DNA of 64,000 nt from Cycas panzhihuaensis (lineage: Eukaryota; Cycadophyta), in assembly GCA_023213395.1 (NCBI GenBank), contig CM041465.1, forward strand, positions 17,236,001 to 17,300,000. Direction: 5' to 3'. This document shows positions 1 through 11,059 of the stretch, piece after piece. The stretch's first letter is position 1; each line of letters starts with the position of its first letter. The translations under genes were made by a program, and so were the position numbers. The notes under the pieces are model-generated. The model saw nothing but the letters and a program-made list of their open reading frames with translations, had not been told where the DNA came from and made no database searches.

Positions 1-1360
1 AGAATAATGGGGGTTAAATGTGTGAACGATGGGCTGCAAAAAGGCTGCAAATGTTGCTAATGTTGTAAAAGTTGCGATGCACAACTTTTGCAACCTAAAG
101 TTAATCTGACACCCAAAGGCAAGGGCAGAGAAACTAGGGAAGAGCAAGAAGGTATGGAGGATAGACAAGGGAAGATGGAGGGGATGCCTCCTTTGCACAA
201 TGGAAAAACTGAAGAAAAGAGGGGATATATAGGGTGTTTCAATCACTTTTCAGGAATTAAAAAGGAACAAAATGAAATAAGGATGGGGGGAATACATGCT
301 ATATGAAAATTAGGAAAAGATCTGCTTGAGAAAATGGCAGAGAAAGGTAGTCTTGCAAGGTTTATAGGTGACTATGAAATCTGGAGAGACAACCTTAGTG
401 GAGTATAATATTGGTGCTTAAAGGTGAGCCTTGGAGCATGTCTTGCTTGAAGGGGCCTTATCTCAGGCCTACTGCCACAGATCTAAGCTTCAGAGGACTG
501 ATCTCAGGCTAGAGCATATATACGCCAAGTGTTGCAGGGCATTTCTATAGGAGATGACTTTGAGAGAGCAAGAAGAGATGGGAGAAAGTGGAAGAAGAGA
601 AGACAAGAGAGGGAAAAATGATGTCTTTTTAGGTTTTAAACCTAACCCTAGCTCAATTAAGTGATTAGGGTTCGACTAGGGCCGGGAATATGACTCATCC
701 ACATGGCAATTTTGTAATAAGTATGAAATTTACCACGGTAAATTTTAAAAAGTGGTTTGTAACAGTCGCCCTATAGTAAACTTCACGACATAACGAAGTC
801 TACCATGGTACTGTGATATTTATCTCGGTGCGGTGACAACACAAGAAACATAAAGGGAGGAAGGAGCTAGGAACCCTAAAAGAAGGTACTCTAAGCCTAG
901 GAGGTCCCGACCCTCTATCTAGGTGGATGGGGACAGTCATAAAGAAGAAATGACCTATGCTGGATGGGGCACCAAAGAGACAAAGTCCCCAAGAAGTTGG
1001 CAAATAGGTAATAATATACCAATCACACCTAGGTGAAGTGATAAAAGTTAAGATGTGATAATGGGATTGTGAACAGATCACAAGGGTTGATCAGTGCTTG
1101 GGACAATATGGAGATGAGTAGGAGGGTTATGGAGTGCCATTAGGATTAGTATCCCGAGTTGTCATAAGTTAGAATAGTATTAAGCAATATGATCAAGTAG
1201 CGGAGGCAACATGATCACTCAAATGAACCAATCAGTCATGCAATGAAAAATAGATGCTTTGACTTACCTTTCTTAAGAAGTGACAAAGGTGAAAGATAGA
1301 AGTGTAGTTGCACTTACCTAAGTCAACTACTCAAAACCCATTCCTGGTAGCTAGGAAACA
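1..1360 (-). repeat. Partial LTR of the oldest Tat-type gypsy element (its 3' LTR, cut by the window edge)
   Basis: The stretch resembles the 2.7-kb LTRs at 14985-17709 and 29129-31850. The clearest match is at about 640-780 (acatggcaattttgtaataa, then a run like taaattttaaaaa and acagtcgccc), which parallels 31255-31335. The end is also recognisable: acttaccta followed by ccattcctgg and aggaaaca at 1310-1360 parallels the end of the left copy at 17660-17709. The LTR start lies outside the window. It belongs to a different subfamily or a much older copy than the 16.9-kb element, so alignment is patchy. Open reading frames inside it (57-306, 800-1081) show no known domain and I treat them as chance. 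Confidence 0.6.
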
Positions 1361-1975
1361 ACAACAGTTGAGGAGGCTCCAGTAGTAGGGGCAAGGAGAG
1401 GAAGAGGTCATGATAGAGAAGCTCATGGAAATAGAGGTGTTGGTAGGGGAGAGCAGGCAGGGAGAGAAGATAAGGGAGGTGCTTCCTCTAGCAGTGGAGC
1501 AGGTAGCAGTTAGTAGGTGCTTGGACAGGGAGGTGAGGTACCTATGGAGAGGAGAGAGGGCTCCATCCAGAGTATGGAGCTAAGATCTGTTGATAGGCAG
1601 GCCAGGGATTGAGAGGTTATAACTGATGAGAGAGGAGCTATGCAAGAGTCTCATTAGGAGCCATAGATAGTAGAGTCACCACTAGCTGGTGAGCTAGTAG
1701 GTAAAGAGCCAACAAGAGCCAGATCTATAGCTATATGATTTGATTAGTTGATTTCTTGTATCACATTACATTTGCTTTATTTTTAAAGTTCATTTTCTTC
1801 TCTAAAGAACTAACTATATATTACATGTTTTAATTAGATAGGTGATGGGATAGTTACTTTAAGAGAGGTTCAGAGGATGCTAGAGTTGATCTTCCCATAT
1901 ATTCTAGCATTAAATGAGGCACCTTTTTGGAATGTGGTGGATCGTAGACTATTGGGGCACTAGATCGACTACTAT
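1361..1975 (+). pseudogene. Fragment of the Tat-borne antisense PMD-type gene (low-complexity exon, intron, start of last exon)
   Basis: This parallels 20560-21150 of the 16.9-kb element on the same strand, antisense to the host element. Positions 1361-1735 match the Gly/Arg/acidic low-complexity exon (a purine-rich run, with gcaggccagg and gatgagag shared). About 1736-1841 is AT-rich with a pyrimidine-rich end and an AG acceptor at 1840-1841, matching the intron 20932-21042. After it, GDGIVTLREVQRMLELIFP aligns with AGAVEIWRLVEVVVREIFP of the other copy. The conserved N-terminal (PMD-like) exons and the archaeal-type RNase H expected between this gene and the LTR are absent, so a deletion joined the LTR end directly to the middle of the gene. 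It carries in-frame stops and cannot encode a protein. It was later cut by the copia insertion at 1976. Confidence 0.55.
1736..1841 (+). other. Probable retained intron in the antisense gene fragment
   Basis: The stretch is T-rich and A-rich inside a purine-rich coding context and ends in ttttaattagatag. The downstream exon begins at the same homologous residue as in the 16.9-kb element (GTG codon after AG at 21042). The donor is not clean (gatttg where GT is expected by alignment), so the 5' boundary is approximate. Confidence 0.4.
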
Positions 1976-2273
1976 TGAAAAGAGTGGATCTATCCTTCAT
2001 CTCCATGCACTAAACACAAAGGCAAACATGGGAGCAAGAGAGACTTGAGAGAAAGAAAGTAGCTCTCACAAAATGGGGAGGTAAAGAATGAATCTCCTCC
2101 ATTGAGCTTTACTTTTATATTGAGAGAGGGAGCATTTGGGTTAGGTGAAATGAAATTACACATAATGCACATGAAAGTGCATTTCACTTAAGTGATCTAA
2201 TTTAAAGTTCACTTAAGACCCTTTTTCGAAATAATCAACTAATGTAATGACCTTATGTCATTAACCCTTTTCA
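1976..2273 (-). repeat. 3' LTR of the collapsed copia element
   Basis: It is 298 bp, begins TGAAAAGAGTGG and ends AACCCTTTTCA, with short terminal inverted repeats. It matches the LTRs at 2713-3010 and, with scattered differences, 58606-58903. Confidence 0.85.
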
Positions 2274-2284
2274 ATCTCCCCCTT
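2274..2284 (-). other. Polypurine tract of the collapsed copia element
   Basis: On the minus strand this reads AAGGGGGAGAT directly before the 3' LTR. The same tract stands at 58904-58914 in the longer relative. Confidence 0.65.
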
Positions 2285-2454
2285 AATGGTAGAAGGTCAT
2301 TTCATTCTATTTTATTCTATCCTATGAGGTCTTCATTTGAGCCTCTTACAAAGCAAACTAGTATGATACTTTTATGGGAAACCCTCATGGGGAAGAAAAC
2401 CCACAAATTTTCTAATCTACTAACTTGGCTCAGGCAGCTCTTTAAAAAGAGTGG

Positions 2455-2866
2455 ATCTATGCAAGTGCAAGTGGGGAATATGAAGGAAGCAAGCTCTGAT
2501 ACCACATGAAAAGAGTGGATCTATCCTTCATCTCCATGCACTAAACACAAAGGCAAACATGGGAGCAAGAGAGACTTGAGAGAAAGAAAGTAGCTCTCAC
2601 AAAATGGGGAGGTAAAGAATGAATCTCCTCCATTGAGCTTTACTTTTATATTGAGAGAGGATCTATGCAAGTGCAAGTGGGGAATATGAAGGAAGCAAGC
2701 TCTGATACCACATGAAAAGAGTGGATCTATCCTTCATCTCCATGCACTAAACACAAAGGCAAACATGGGAGCAAGAGAGACTTGAGAGAAAGAAAGTAGC
2801 TCTCACAAAATGGGGAGGTAAAGAATGAATCTCCTCCATTGAGCTTTACTTTTATATTGAGAGAGG
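2455..2866. repeat. 206-bp tandem duplication across the primer-site/LTR junction
   Basis: Positions 2455-2660 and 2661-2866 appear identical. Each unit is 52 bp of leader with the primer binding site followed by the first 154 bp of the LTR. It produces the truncated middle LTR. The perfect identity shows a recent event, or an assembly error. Confidence 0.85.
2493..2504 (-). other. Primer binding site (tRNA-iMet type)
   Basis: The plus strand gctctgatacca is the complement of TGGTATCAGAGC, the usual plant retroelement site for initiator methionine tRNA. It lies two bases inside the LTR copy that starts at 2507. A second copy at 2699-2710 lies two bases before the LTR at 2713. Confidence 0.8.
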
Positions 2867-3010
2867 GAGCATTTGGGTTAGGTGAAATGAAATTACACAT
2901 AATGCACATGAAAGTGCATTTCACTTAAGTGATCTAATTTAAAGTTCACTTAAGACCCTTTTTCGAAATAATCAACTAATGTAATGACCTTATGTCATTA
3001 ACCCTTTTCA
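2713..3010 (-). repeat. 5' LTR of the collapsed copia element
   Basis: This is a 298-bp copy, identical by eye to 1976-2273. In the element's direction it is the upstream LTR, because the primer site lies next to its left edge. Confidence 0.85.
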
Positions 3011-3015
3011 ACTAT

Positions 3016-3345
3016 CACTAAGCATTAAGAGCTCAAGACATGTATATGGACATGATGATGGAGCTTCAGAGGTGAGAGATGGAATTGAGAGTAGGTGAGG
3101 AGGAGAGGAGACACCTACAGAGGATGATACTGGCTCAAGTGGGGGCCATGTATACACCGTCAGCTAGTGGCACGATGACACAAGACTGATACCATCTCCT
3201 ACCTAGAGGAGAGTCTTCTCATGGGGAGACTTCTAGCAGGAGACCGAGGATAGATCTAGGCATACCTTAGGGATCTCATGAAGGATTGTAGAGATGAGTA
3301 TATCTTATGTCATTTAGGAGGCAAGAGGATGATACAAGGTGTTTT
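3016..3345 (+). pseudogene. Last exon of the antisense gene, oldest Tat copy (coiled-coil C-terminus)
   Basis: This continues the fragment 1842-1975 once the copia insertion is removed. The translation contains ELRVGEEERRHLQRMILAQV, which parallels YLRVTEEGLRGERDRIQARY of the copy at 21380-21440. It is then rich in Ser, Arg and Gly (SSRRPRIDLGIP), like the end of that copy. It has several in-frame stops at former CAG or CAA codons. The exon is cut at 3345 by the chromovirus insertion (target duplication GTGAG at 3346-3350). Sequence after 10018 may be its 3' flank. Confidence 0.5.
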
Positions 3346-3418
3346 GTGAGTGTAACATAACCCCACCTTTCCTTAGCAAGAGGGAACTAACAACAAGTAA
3401 GGATTAAGGGGTTTAGTA

Positions 3419-3542
3419 AGTTATGTGTATGGACCGTTAAGTCGTCTAATAAGATGTAAGGTCACTAGGGCCACCAATAGAGTTATGTGTATGGACCGCT
3501 AAGTTGTCTAATAAGATGTAAGGCCACTAGGGCCACCAATAG
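3419..3542. repeat. Two 62-bp tandem units in the U3 part of the LTR
   Basis: Units 3419-3480 and 3481-3542 both begin agttatgtgtatggaccg and end gggccaccaatag. The same pair stands in the other LTR at 9682-9743 and 9744-9805, so the duplication predates the insertion. Duplicated U3 blocks upstream of a TATA box often hold promoter elements; that role is inferred here. Confidence 0.9.
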
Positions 3543-3572
3543 AATCATTAAGGATGAAGACCCTTACTTGTG

Positions 3573-3580
3573 TATTTAAA
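3573..3580 (+). promoter_or_regulatory. TATA-like box in the chromovirus 5' LTR
   Basis: The sequence tatttaaa lies 31 bp after the 62-bp duplication and is conserved in the 3' LTR near 9836-9843. It fits the promoter position in a plant LTR. Confidence 0.5.
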
Positions 3581-3753
3581 GGGTTAAACCACTCGTAATG
3601 TATTGAGTATGATATCTTGAAAGGAGAAAGTACTTCAGTACTCATTTTGGTGATCCATTTTCTGTGATCTGCTTGCGCATTCATGTTATTTGGCTTCATT
3701 TTTGCTAATAATCACTTCTACGAGCCCATATTTTTTAGAAGGAACAGTCCAAG

Positions 3754-3770
3754 TGGTATCAAAGTTGCGT
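3754..3770 (+). other. Primer binding site of the chromovirus
   Basis: TGGTATCAAAGTTGCGT follows the LTR end by two bases. It resembles the tRNA-iMet site TGGTATCAGAGC with a G to A change and drift at its 3' end. Confidence 0.75.
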
Positions 3771-5127
<1,357 letters not shown>

Positions 5128-5932
5128 ATGGTAAAAAATCAAACAGAAAAAATTTCTAAGTTGACCAATGATTTGTCTAACTTCAAAATAGAGGTCAACG
5201 ATAAACTCAGTATCATGCCTATCAAATCTGACCTAGACGACACTAGGAAAGAGATTATCAAACTGCTTCAATAGCGGGTGTCACCCCAACCCCAAAGCAT
5301 GGGAGCTTCTACCTCAATGGGTAACTAACCTCCCCCTTCTCCAAGAAGCAATGCACATACAGGAGGTTCTCCACCAAGACATCCGTTTTTCCACCATAAG
5401 ATCAACATTCCTACCTTTGATCCAGACGTGAATAAAGAGTGCACTCAAAGCTGGATTAATAAGTTAGAATCCTACTTCACTCTCCACCCGATGTTAGAAG
5501 AGGACCAACTCTTATATGCTTCCATTCATTTAGATGGTTGAGCTCACCATTGGTATAACTCGTGGAAGCAGGAATATCTCTCTCACCAAACTTGGTCCCA
5601 CTTCACTAGTTGTTTCTTCGAGCAATATGAAGATACATGGAGTCAATCTTTTTTCACACAACTCACCCAGCTTAAGCAAACATCAACTGTAGAAGCTTAC
5701 ATGGATGAATTTCAAGCTTTATACAACTGCATGCCATAAAGCCAAAACTTGGAGAAATAAATAGTGATTGATATTTATGTGGTAGGACTCCAAGACCATA
5801 TTCAGATGAGATTAAAGACAATGGCAATTTACTCCCTTAAGGAAGCTTTCAAGTGGGCCTGTGCAGTAGAAGCTGAGTTTGCAGTAGACAAACCCTCAAC
5901 CATTCAATGGGATTGGTTCTCATGCACTTGAC
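5128..5932 (+). pseudogene. gag of the chromovirus
   Basis: Starts at ATG 5128 (MVKNQTEKISKLTNDLSN), followed by a coiled-coil-like segment and then a retrotransposon gag domain: INIPTFDPDVNKECTQSWIN, DQLLYASIHLDG, HHWYNSWKQEY, then TSTVEAYMDEFQALYN. This is the typical plant chromovirus gag order. Stops stand at former CAA or TGG codons (e.g. LLQ*RV, LDG*AHHW). A CCHC knuckle, when present in this clade, would lie at about 5940-6180. I see C and H residues there (QYAEKWTSGHGCFYKMQRM) but no intact knuckle. The protein would have packaged the element's RNA. Confidence 0.75.
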
Positions 5933-6239
5933 AAGCAGACCTCCAGTGACCTCGACCTCGATTTGATGATGCCTCTTGTCCTCAAGCTGACTTCACACGT
6001 CCTCGACCATGACAGGATGATTCTCGACCATCTATTGATTACCAGAATGAGGATACATCCACCAAAAGAGTCCAGATTTCTCAAGCTGAAGCATAACATC
6101 AGCTTGAGGCTAGCCTTTGTATGCAATATGCAGAAAAGTGGACTTCTGGGCATGGTTGTTTTTACAAAATGCAGCGTATGGTTTTCTCAATTGACCCATC
6201 CCTCACCCCTGATGATCCCTTTGATTCTGACTCCAACTA

Positions 6240-6744
6240 GGAGGTTGATGATGAAACCCATGATGATCCTATACTAGACACCCAACCTGAAGTATCTATA
6301 TCCGCTGTCACCACCTCCTCCTGCCCCGAACCCCTAAGAGTTAGAGACATTCTCCGCAAGACTCCAATATCTATCTTGATCGATGGTGGCGTGTCACTTA
6401 ACTTCATTGATATTTCAATTGCTAGACAACTTAACCTATATATTGTCCCAAAAACTGGCTTCACATGTTCTCTACCAAGGTACCAGAAACTCCATTATGC
6501 AAGTGTTATTAAAAACCTCCAAGTCCAAATTGGCTCATACCTTTTGGTATCAGACTTCTATGCCTTGTCAATAGGAGGATCTGATGCCATCTTAGGGATT
6601 CAATGGTTGCAAACACTAGGGAACTATAGCACAAACAACTCGCCTGCAAATCCATTCATTGCCTTCAAAGACCACATGGGGCGAAACCATAAAATTTACA
6701 AAATGCAATCCTCCCTAACCAAGTGGTCTCTCCTGGACGTATGA
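6240..6744 (+). pseudogene. Aspartic protease domain of the chromovirus
   Basis: The longest clean frame runs 6376-6744. The active-site region reads ISILIDGGVSLNFIDISIA, where the family has D-[ST]-G followed by [ST]-hydrophobic-N-[FL]. The Ser or Thr is replaced by Gly. The downstream motif DAILGIQWLQTLG is the usual G-(I/M)-x-WL element at the end of the domain. The protein would have cut the Gag-Pol polyprotein. Confidence 0.75.
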
Positions 6745-6839
6745 AATGCCATCTTCAATCTCACCTAGGGTATATAGTCTGCCTTAATAATATTCAAATC
6801 GAACCATAAATTCATCCCTGTATCTAGGATGTCATTACC

Positions 6840-8100
6840 CAATATGAACAAGTATTTGCCCCTCTACCTGCCACCACCCCTCCTGACCATAATTTCTTTC
6901 ATATAATTGACCTCTAATCTAACCATGACCCCATCAATCTTCGACCTTACCGTAACTCATACTTCCAAAAGAATGAAATCGAGAAACTCATAAATGAGCT
7001 CCTCGACATGGGGATAATCCAACCTAGTAAAAACCCTTATGTAGTACCAATTGTCTTAGTTTAGAAGAAGGATGGCTCCTTTCACCTCTGTGTTGACTAT
7101 AGGGAATTAAATAAGATTACCATTAAAAATAAGTTTCCCACCCCTTGCATAGATGACATGCTAGATGAAATCCATGGCGCAACCATCTTTTCTAAGTTAG
7201 ACCTCCAATCTGGTTACTACCAAATCCCAATTGCCCCACAAGATTGTCATAAGACAGTATTTCGCACACATCATGGCCATTTTGAGTTTCGAGCAATGCC
7301 CTTTGGCCTTTGCAATGCCTCGACAACCTTCTAAGCTCTCATGAATAAAATCTTTGGGCCCTACCTTCAAAAGTTTGTCATAGTTTTCTTCAATGACATT
7401 CTTATTTATAGTGCCTGCCTGGATCTCCATATCCAACACTTAGAAATTGTTCTTCAAATATTGTAGAACCACCAACTCTATGCAAAACTATCTAAGTGTG
7501 AGTTCGGACAACCAGAACTCAAATATTTGGGTCATATCATATCATCAGAAGGGGTACATATAGACCCCGACAAAATATCGGTCATCACAACATGGCCAAC
7601 ACCTACCACTCTTACCCAATTACGAGTATTTCTTGGGCTTACAGGGTTTTATCGATGCTTTGTGTGTAACTATGTTGCTCTTGCCACCCCATTAACTAAC
7701 CTCCTTCGTAAAGAGGCTTTTCAATGGTCTCCTGAAGCAGAGGTTGCCTTTTCCCACCTCAAGGTTGTAATGACCTCCACTCCGGTCCTCATCACTCCTG
7801 ATTTTAACCAACCCTTCCAACTTGAATGCAGTGCTTCAGGGTTTGGTTTAGGCGCAGTCCTAATGCAAGACTCTCATCCCATTACATTTGAAAGCCAAAA
7901 ATTAAAAGATCACGAGCTTCATCTCTCTACATATCAGAAAGAAATGAAGGTTATTCTCCATGCTATTGATAAATGGCGGCAATATCTCTTAGGCTCTAAG
8001 TTCACTATTCTTACAGATCATTGTAGCCTCCATAATTTATTGACTCAACCAGTCTTGTCTAAAGATCAAGCTAAGTGGGTTCATCGATTATAAGTCTTTG
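6840..8100 (+). pseudogene. Reverse transcriptase and RNase H of the chromovirus
   Basis: The RT motifs are in order: [67 protein letters not shown], the catalytic loop VIVFFNDILIYS, and GHIISSEGVHIDPDKI. The loop normally reads [YF]xDD, so the first Asp is Asn here (G to A). RNase H follows without a gap: FQLECSASGFGLGAVLMQ (TDAS expected, so SAS), KEMKVILHAIDKWRQYLLG and FTILTDHCSLHNLL. The clean stretch is 7527-8093; earlier parts have stops at former CAG or TGG codons. Confidence 0.88.
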
Positions 8101-8145
8101 ACTTCTTAATAACATATAAAAAATGTAAAGACAATACAGTCGCAG

Positions 8146-9340
8146 TTGCTCTTTCACATCTCCATCCTAACGATAATGTTCCTAACCCAAGCCTCCATAC
8201 CATCAGCAACCCCCAACCCCTTTAGCTTGATGAACAATGTGTTGAAAATCAAGCCCAGCCAGACTATCCTAATTGGAGGGAAAAGGTTCTCACCCATAAA
8301 GGTTGGTCAACCTTCAACAATCACCTCCTCTACCACAATCATATCTTTGTCCATCCCTCCTCCTCATTCATCCCTAAAATCCTAATAGAATACCACTCAT
8401 CCCCCCTTGGCGGCCAACTTTGGCTTCAATAAGACTTATCGATAGATTCATGCAGATTTCTTTTGGCCCCGCATGAAGACCACCATATTCACCTTCGTAT
8501 CAGAATGTGATACCTGTCAACGAAATAAAGTAGAGACCAAACCTCTCCCTGGCCTTCTCCAACCATTAAATATTCCATAAGGCAAGTGGCAATATATTGC
8601 CATGGACTTCATCACGGGCCTACCTCTATCTTCTAGGTTTGACTCCATTTGGGTAATCATTGATCGATTAACCAAGTACTCACACTTTGTCTCAGTGCAC
8701 ACCTCATATTCGTCCTCCTGTCTCGCTGACTTATATGTCTAATTCATATTTCACCTCCATGGTTTTCCATCATCTATCATTTATGACCGAGACCCTAAGT
8801 TTACTAGCTCCTTTTGGCAAGAACTCTTTAAGGCTATTGGAACCTCATTTAATATGAGCTCTGCTTACCACCCACAAATAGATGGCCAATCCGAGGTTCT
8901 AAATAAAACTTTAGAAACTTATCTATGTTGCTTCGCTTCAGAACACCAAGCTAAGTAGACCTCATGGCTTGCCCTGGTTGAGTATTAGTATAACTCCTCC
9001 CATCATTCTGCCATTGGTATATCCCCCTTTTTGGCTCTTTATAGCTACCACCCACCTTCTCACCATACCCTAGCAACAAATTTTAAAACAGCCCTTTGAC
9101 AAAATCTAGCTAGTGCTCAAAATCAAATGAAGCAACTGGCAGACCGCCACCGATCTGATCGATCCTTGATATTGGAGATCTAGTATACCTCTGCCTCCAA
9201 CCTTATAAGCAACAATCACTCAAGTCCCATCAAGGGCATAAACTAAGCCCCCGCTACTATGGCCCTTATAAGATCCTGCACAAAATTGGTGAAGTTACTT
9301 ATGCCCTTGAACTCCCCCCAAACACTAATATTCATAATGT
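8146..9340 (+). pseudogene. Integrase of the chromovirus
   Basis: The zinc-binding end is recognisable as EYHSSPLGG followed by CDTCQRNK. The DDE core shows WQYIAMDFITGLPLSS, then IIYDRDPKFTSSFW and QIDGQSEVLNKTLETYL, so the three acidic residues survive. AIGISPFLALYSYHPPS and the GPYKI-like stretch near 9250 end the domain. There are several stops (e.g. near 8740, 8960, 9100) and at least one frameshift after 9150. The enzyme would have inserted the cDNA into chromatin, guided by the chromodomain that follows. Confidence 0.85.
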
Positions 9341-9414
9341 CTTCTACGTGTCCTGCCTAAAAAAATATCTTAGAGCTAAAGTTACACCCCACACAACCCT
9401 TCCCATTCTCTCTG

Positions 9415-9596
9415 AAGAACAAACTCTTATAGTTCCTCTTGATAAAATCCTTGCCAGTCACCAGCGTCGCCTTCAGAATCGCACTATTTCTGAACACTTG
9501 GTATAGTGGGTCAGCTACGATACTGATGAAGCTACTTGAGACTCAGAAGAGTTCATCCAGAAACATCCTCATCTCCAATGTTGCAAGGACTCAACG
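9415..9596 (+). pseudogene. Chromodomain at the C-terminus of the chromovirus polyprotein
   Basis: The translation reads [20 protein letters not shown], then LV-stop-WVSYDTDEAT-stop-DSEEFIQKHPHL. The pattern P-x-x-I-L, then LVKW-x, then EATWE, then F-P is the plant chromovirus chromodomain. Both stops replace Lys/Gln- or Trp-type codons of the consensus. In living relatives this domain binds modified histone tails and steers integration. Confidence 0.75.
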
Positions 9597-9600
9597 TCTC

Positions 9601-9613
9601 AGAGGGGGGGACC
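9601..9613 (+). other. Polypurine tract of the chromovirus
   Basis: AGAGGGGGGGACC directly precedes the 3' LTR, the expected plus-strand primer position. Confidence 0.8.
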
Positions 9614-10013
9614 TATAACATAACCCCACCTTTCCTTAGTAAGAGGGAACCACCAACAAGAAAGGATTAAGGGGTTTAGTAAGTTATGTGTATGGACCGT
9701 TAAGTCATCCAATAAGATGTAAGGCCACTAGGGCCACCAATAGAGTTATGTGTATGGACTGCTAAGTCGTCCAATAAGATGTAAGGCCGCTAGGGCTGCC
9801 AATAGAATCATTAACGATGAAGACCCTTACTTGTATATTTAAAGGGTTAAACCACTCATAATGTATTGAGTATGATATCTTAAAAGGAGAAAGTACTTCA
9901 ATACTCATTTTGGTGATCCATTTTTCGTGATCTGCTTGAACATTCGTATTATTTGGCTTCATTTTACTAATAATCACTTCTACGAGCCTAGATTTCTGAG
10001 AAGGAACAGTCTA
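9614..10013 (+). repeat. 3' LTR of the chromovirus
   Basis: It is 400 bp and collinear with 3351-3751, including the 62-bp duplication (9682-9805). Terminal TG and CA have become TA and TA. It is followed by the target duplication GTGAG at 10014-10018. Confidence 0.9.
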
Positions 10014-10018
10014 GTGAG

Positions 10019-10725
10019 CCTCGAGTTGTATGTATTATGTATCATATGTCATGTACCACAGATCATGTATGATGAGTCACTTAGGTGACATATTTACTAT
10101 ATGTTTGATATCATGCATATATTAATCTTCTTCCTCTTAAAACTTGTATGTAATTACTTATCTCTAAACCCTTTATCCCCCTTTATTACCATTTATGTTT
10201 GAGTATAGGATACATTCATTAGTGTGATTTATCCAATAAAACATGTAATGATTTTTATTATTTTTACTTTTTTTTGTTCTTTTATGGTTATGTACTTTTT
10301 TTAAAAATTTCTTTATCATACTATATACATGATAATTTATACTTGTTTTGGAGTGGTATGGTTTAAGAAAGATAAGTTTAGGGAAGAAATGAAAACTAGG
10401 AGATAAATAAAAGATTAAACTAGGGTAAGTGAAAGATTTACTTATTTTATTTCTATAAACTTAAAATCATCTAGAATATAAATGATACTAAGTTTATAAA
10501 AGTAAATGATGGAGTAACATAAATCTCCAAAAAGGAAATCCATATAACTTACATGATACTCCTAATGGATTATATAAATATAGGATAATCCCACACTTAT
10601 ATAATATATCATGAAGGAAGTAAGTTGCTTAACAAACAAAACTAGTCTTACTTGATAAACGACTAACTACCCAAGTATATTAGATTCTTCGTTGGCTCCT
10701 TCTAGGGATAAGAGGCTTTCAGTAA
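10019..10725 (-). other. Unresolved AT-rich stretch, containing the end of the second Tat element's 3' LTR
   Basis: The first 100-150 bp (gtatgtattatgtatcatat, ATG/CAT-rich) resemble the 3' flank of the antisense gene at 21820-21900 and may close the oldest Tat fragment. The last part ends at a tract that aligns with the 3' LTR/polypurine boundary of the 16.9-kb element (17709/17710). It is therefore the inner edge of the second Tat element's 3' LTR. I could not place the outer LTR edge or pair it base by base with 36457-38251. No coding sequence is seen. Confidence 0.4.
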
Positions 10726-10738
10726 CTTTCCCCTTGCC
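10726..10738 (-). other. Probable polypurine tract of the second Tat element
   Basis: On the minus strand it reads GGCAAGGGGAAAG. It aligns with GCCAAGGGGACAG of the 16.9-kb element (17710-17722), including the following gatcctc on the plus strand. Confidence 0.6.
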
Positions 10739-11059
10739 AAGATCCTCCATGACTCAAGATTCCCTCATGGATCTAGAATTTTTATATATCTCACTATAGT
10801 CTCATACCAATCACCATAATCTTATAGCTACCAAAACCTATAGTCTTATTAAATTAATAGTTTATACTTATCATGGAGTGGTAGTTTATACTCATTCTAG
10901 AGTGGGGTGCCCCCAATTAGAAGAAGCAAAATTAATTAACATAATCATCAAGGATTGAGGAAATAAGAGTGTTAGCTTTGAGATTAAAAGAATGTGGTAT
11001 ATATTGGATAATCACTGAAGCAAATAGGGATAACAATGATGAGGCCTAATGATGTAAGA

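Larger units (their letters stand above)
1976..3010 (-). mobile_element. Collapsed Ty1/copia element: two 298-bp LTRs, almost no interior, one tandem duplication
   Basis: The element is flanked by a 5-bp target duplication ACTAT (1971-1975 and 3011-3015). LTRs at 1976-2273 and 2713-3010 begin TGAAAAG and end CTTTTCA and look identical to each other. The interior has lost all coding sequence. It retains the polypurine side (2274-2284) and leader with the complement of a tRNA-iMet primer site. The second, partial LTR copy (2507-2660) comes from a tandem duplication. The same family occurs as a longer minus-strand element at 58606-64000, which sets the orientation. It was inserted into the antisense gene of the oldest Tat element: removing it joins residues ...IDYY to ALRAQDMYMDM. 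Short frames such as 1990-2187 and 2727-2924 are two copies of the same LTR frame and are not genes. Confidence 0.85.
3351..3751 (+). repeat. 5' LTR of the chromovirus
   Basis: It is 401 bp, begins TGTAACATAACC and ends AACAGTCCA. It holds a 62-bp tandem duplication and a TATA-like tatttaaa at 3573-3580. The 3' copy differs mainly by C/T and G/A changes and has lost the TG..CA ends (TA..TA). Confidence 0.9.

Noticed and set aside
1990-2187. 65-codon frame repeated exactly at 2727-2924 and similar at 58620-58817
   Set aside because: It lies wholly inside the 298-bp copia LTR; repetition reflects LTR copies, not a gene family.
10019-10725. Complete 3' LTR of the second Tat element
   Set aside because: Only the inner edge aligns; I could not show collinearity with 36457-38251, so I did not call the whole stretch an LTR.
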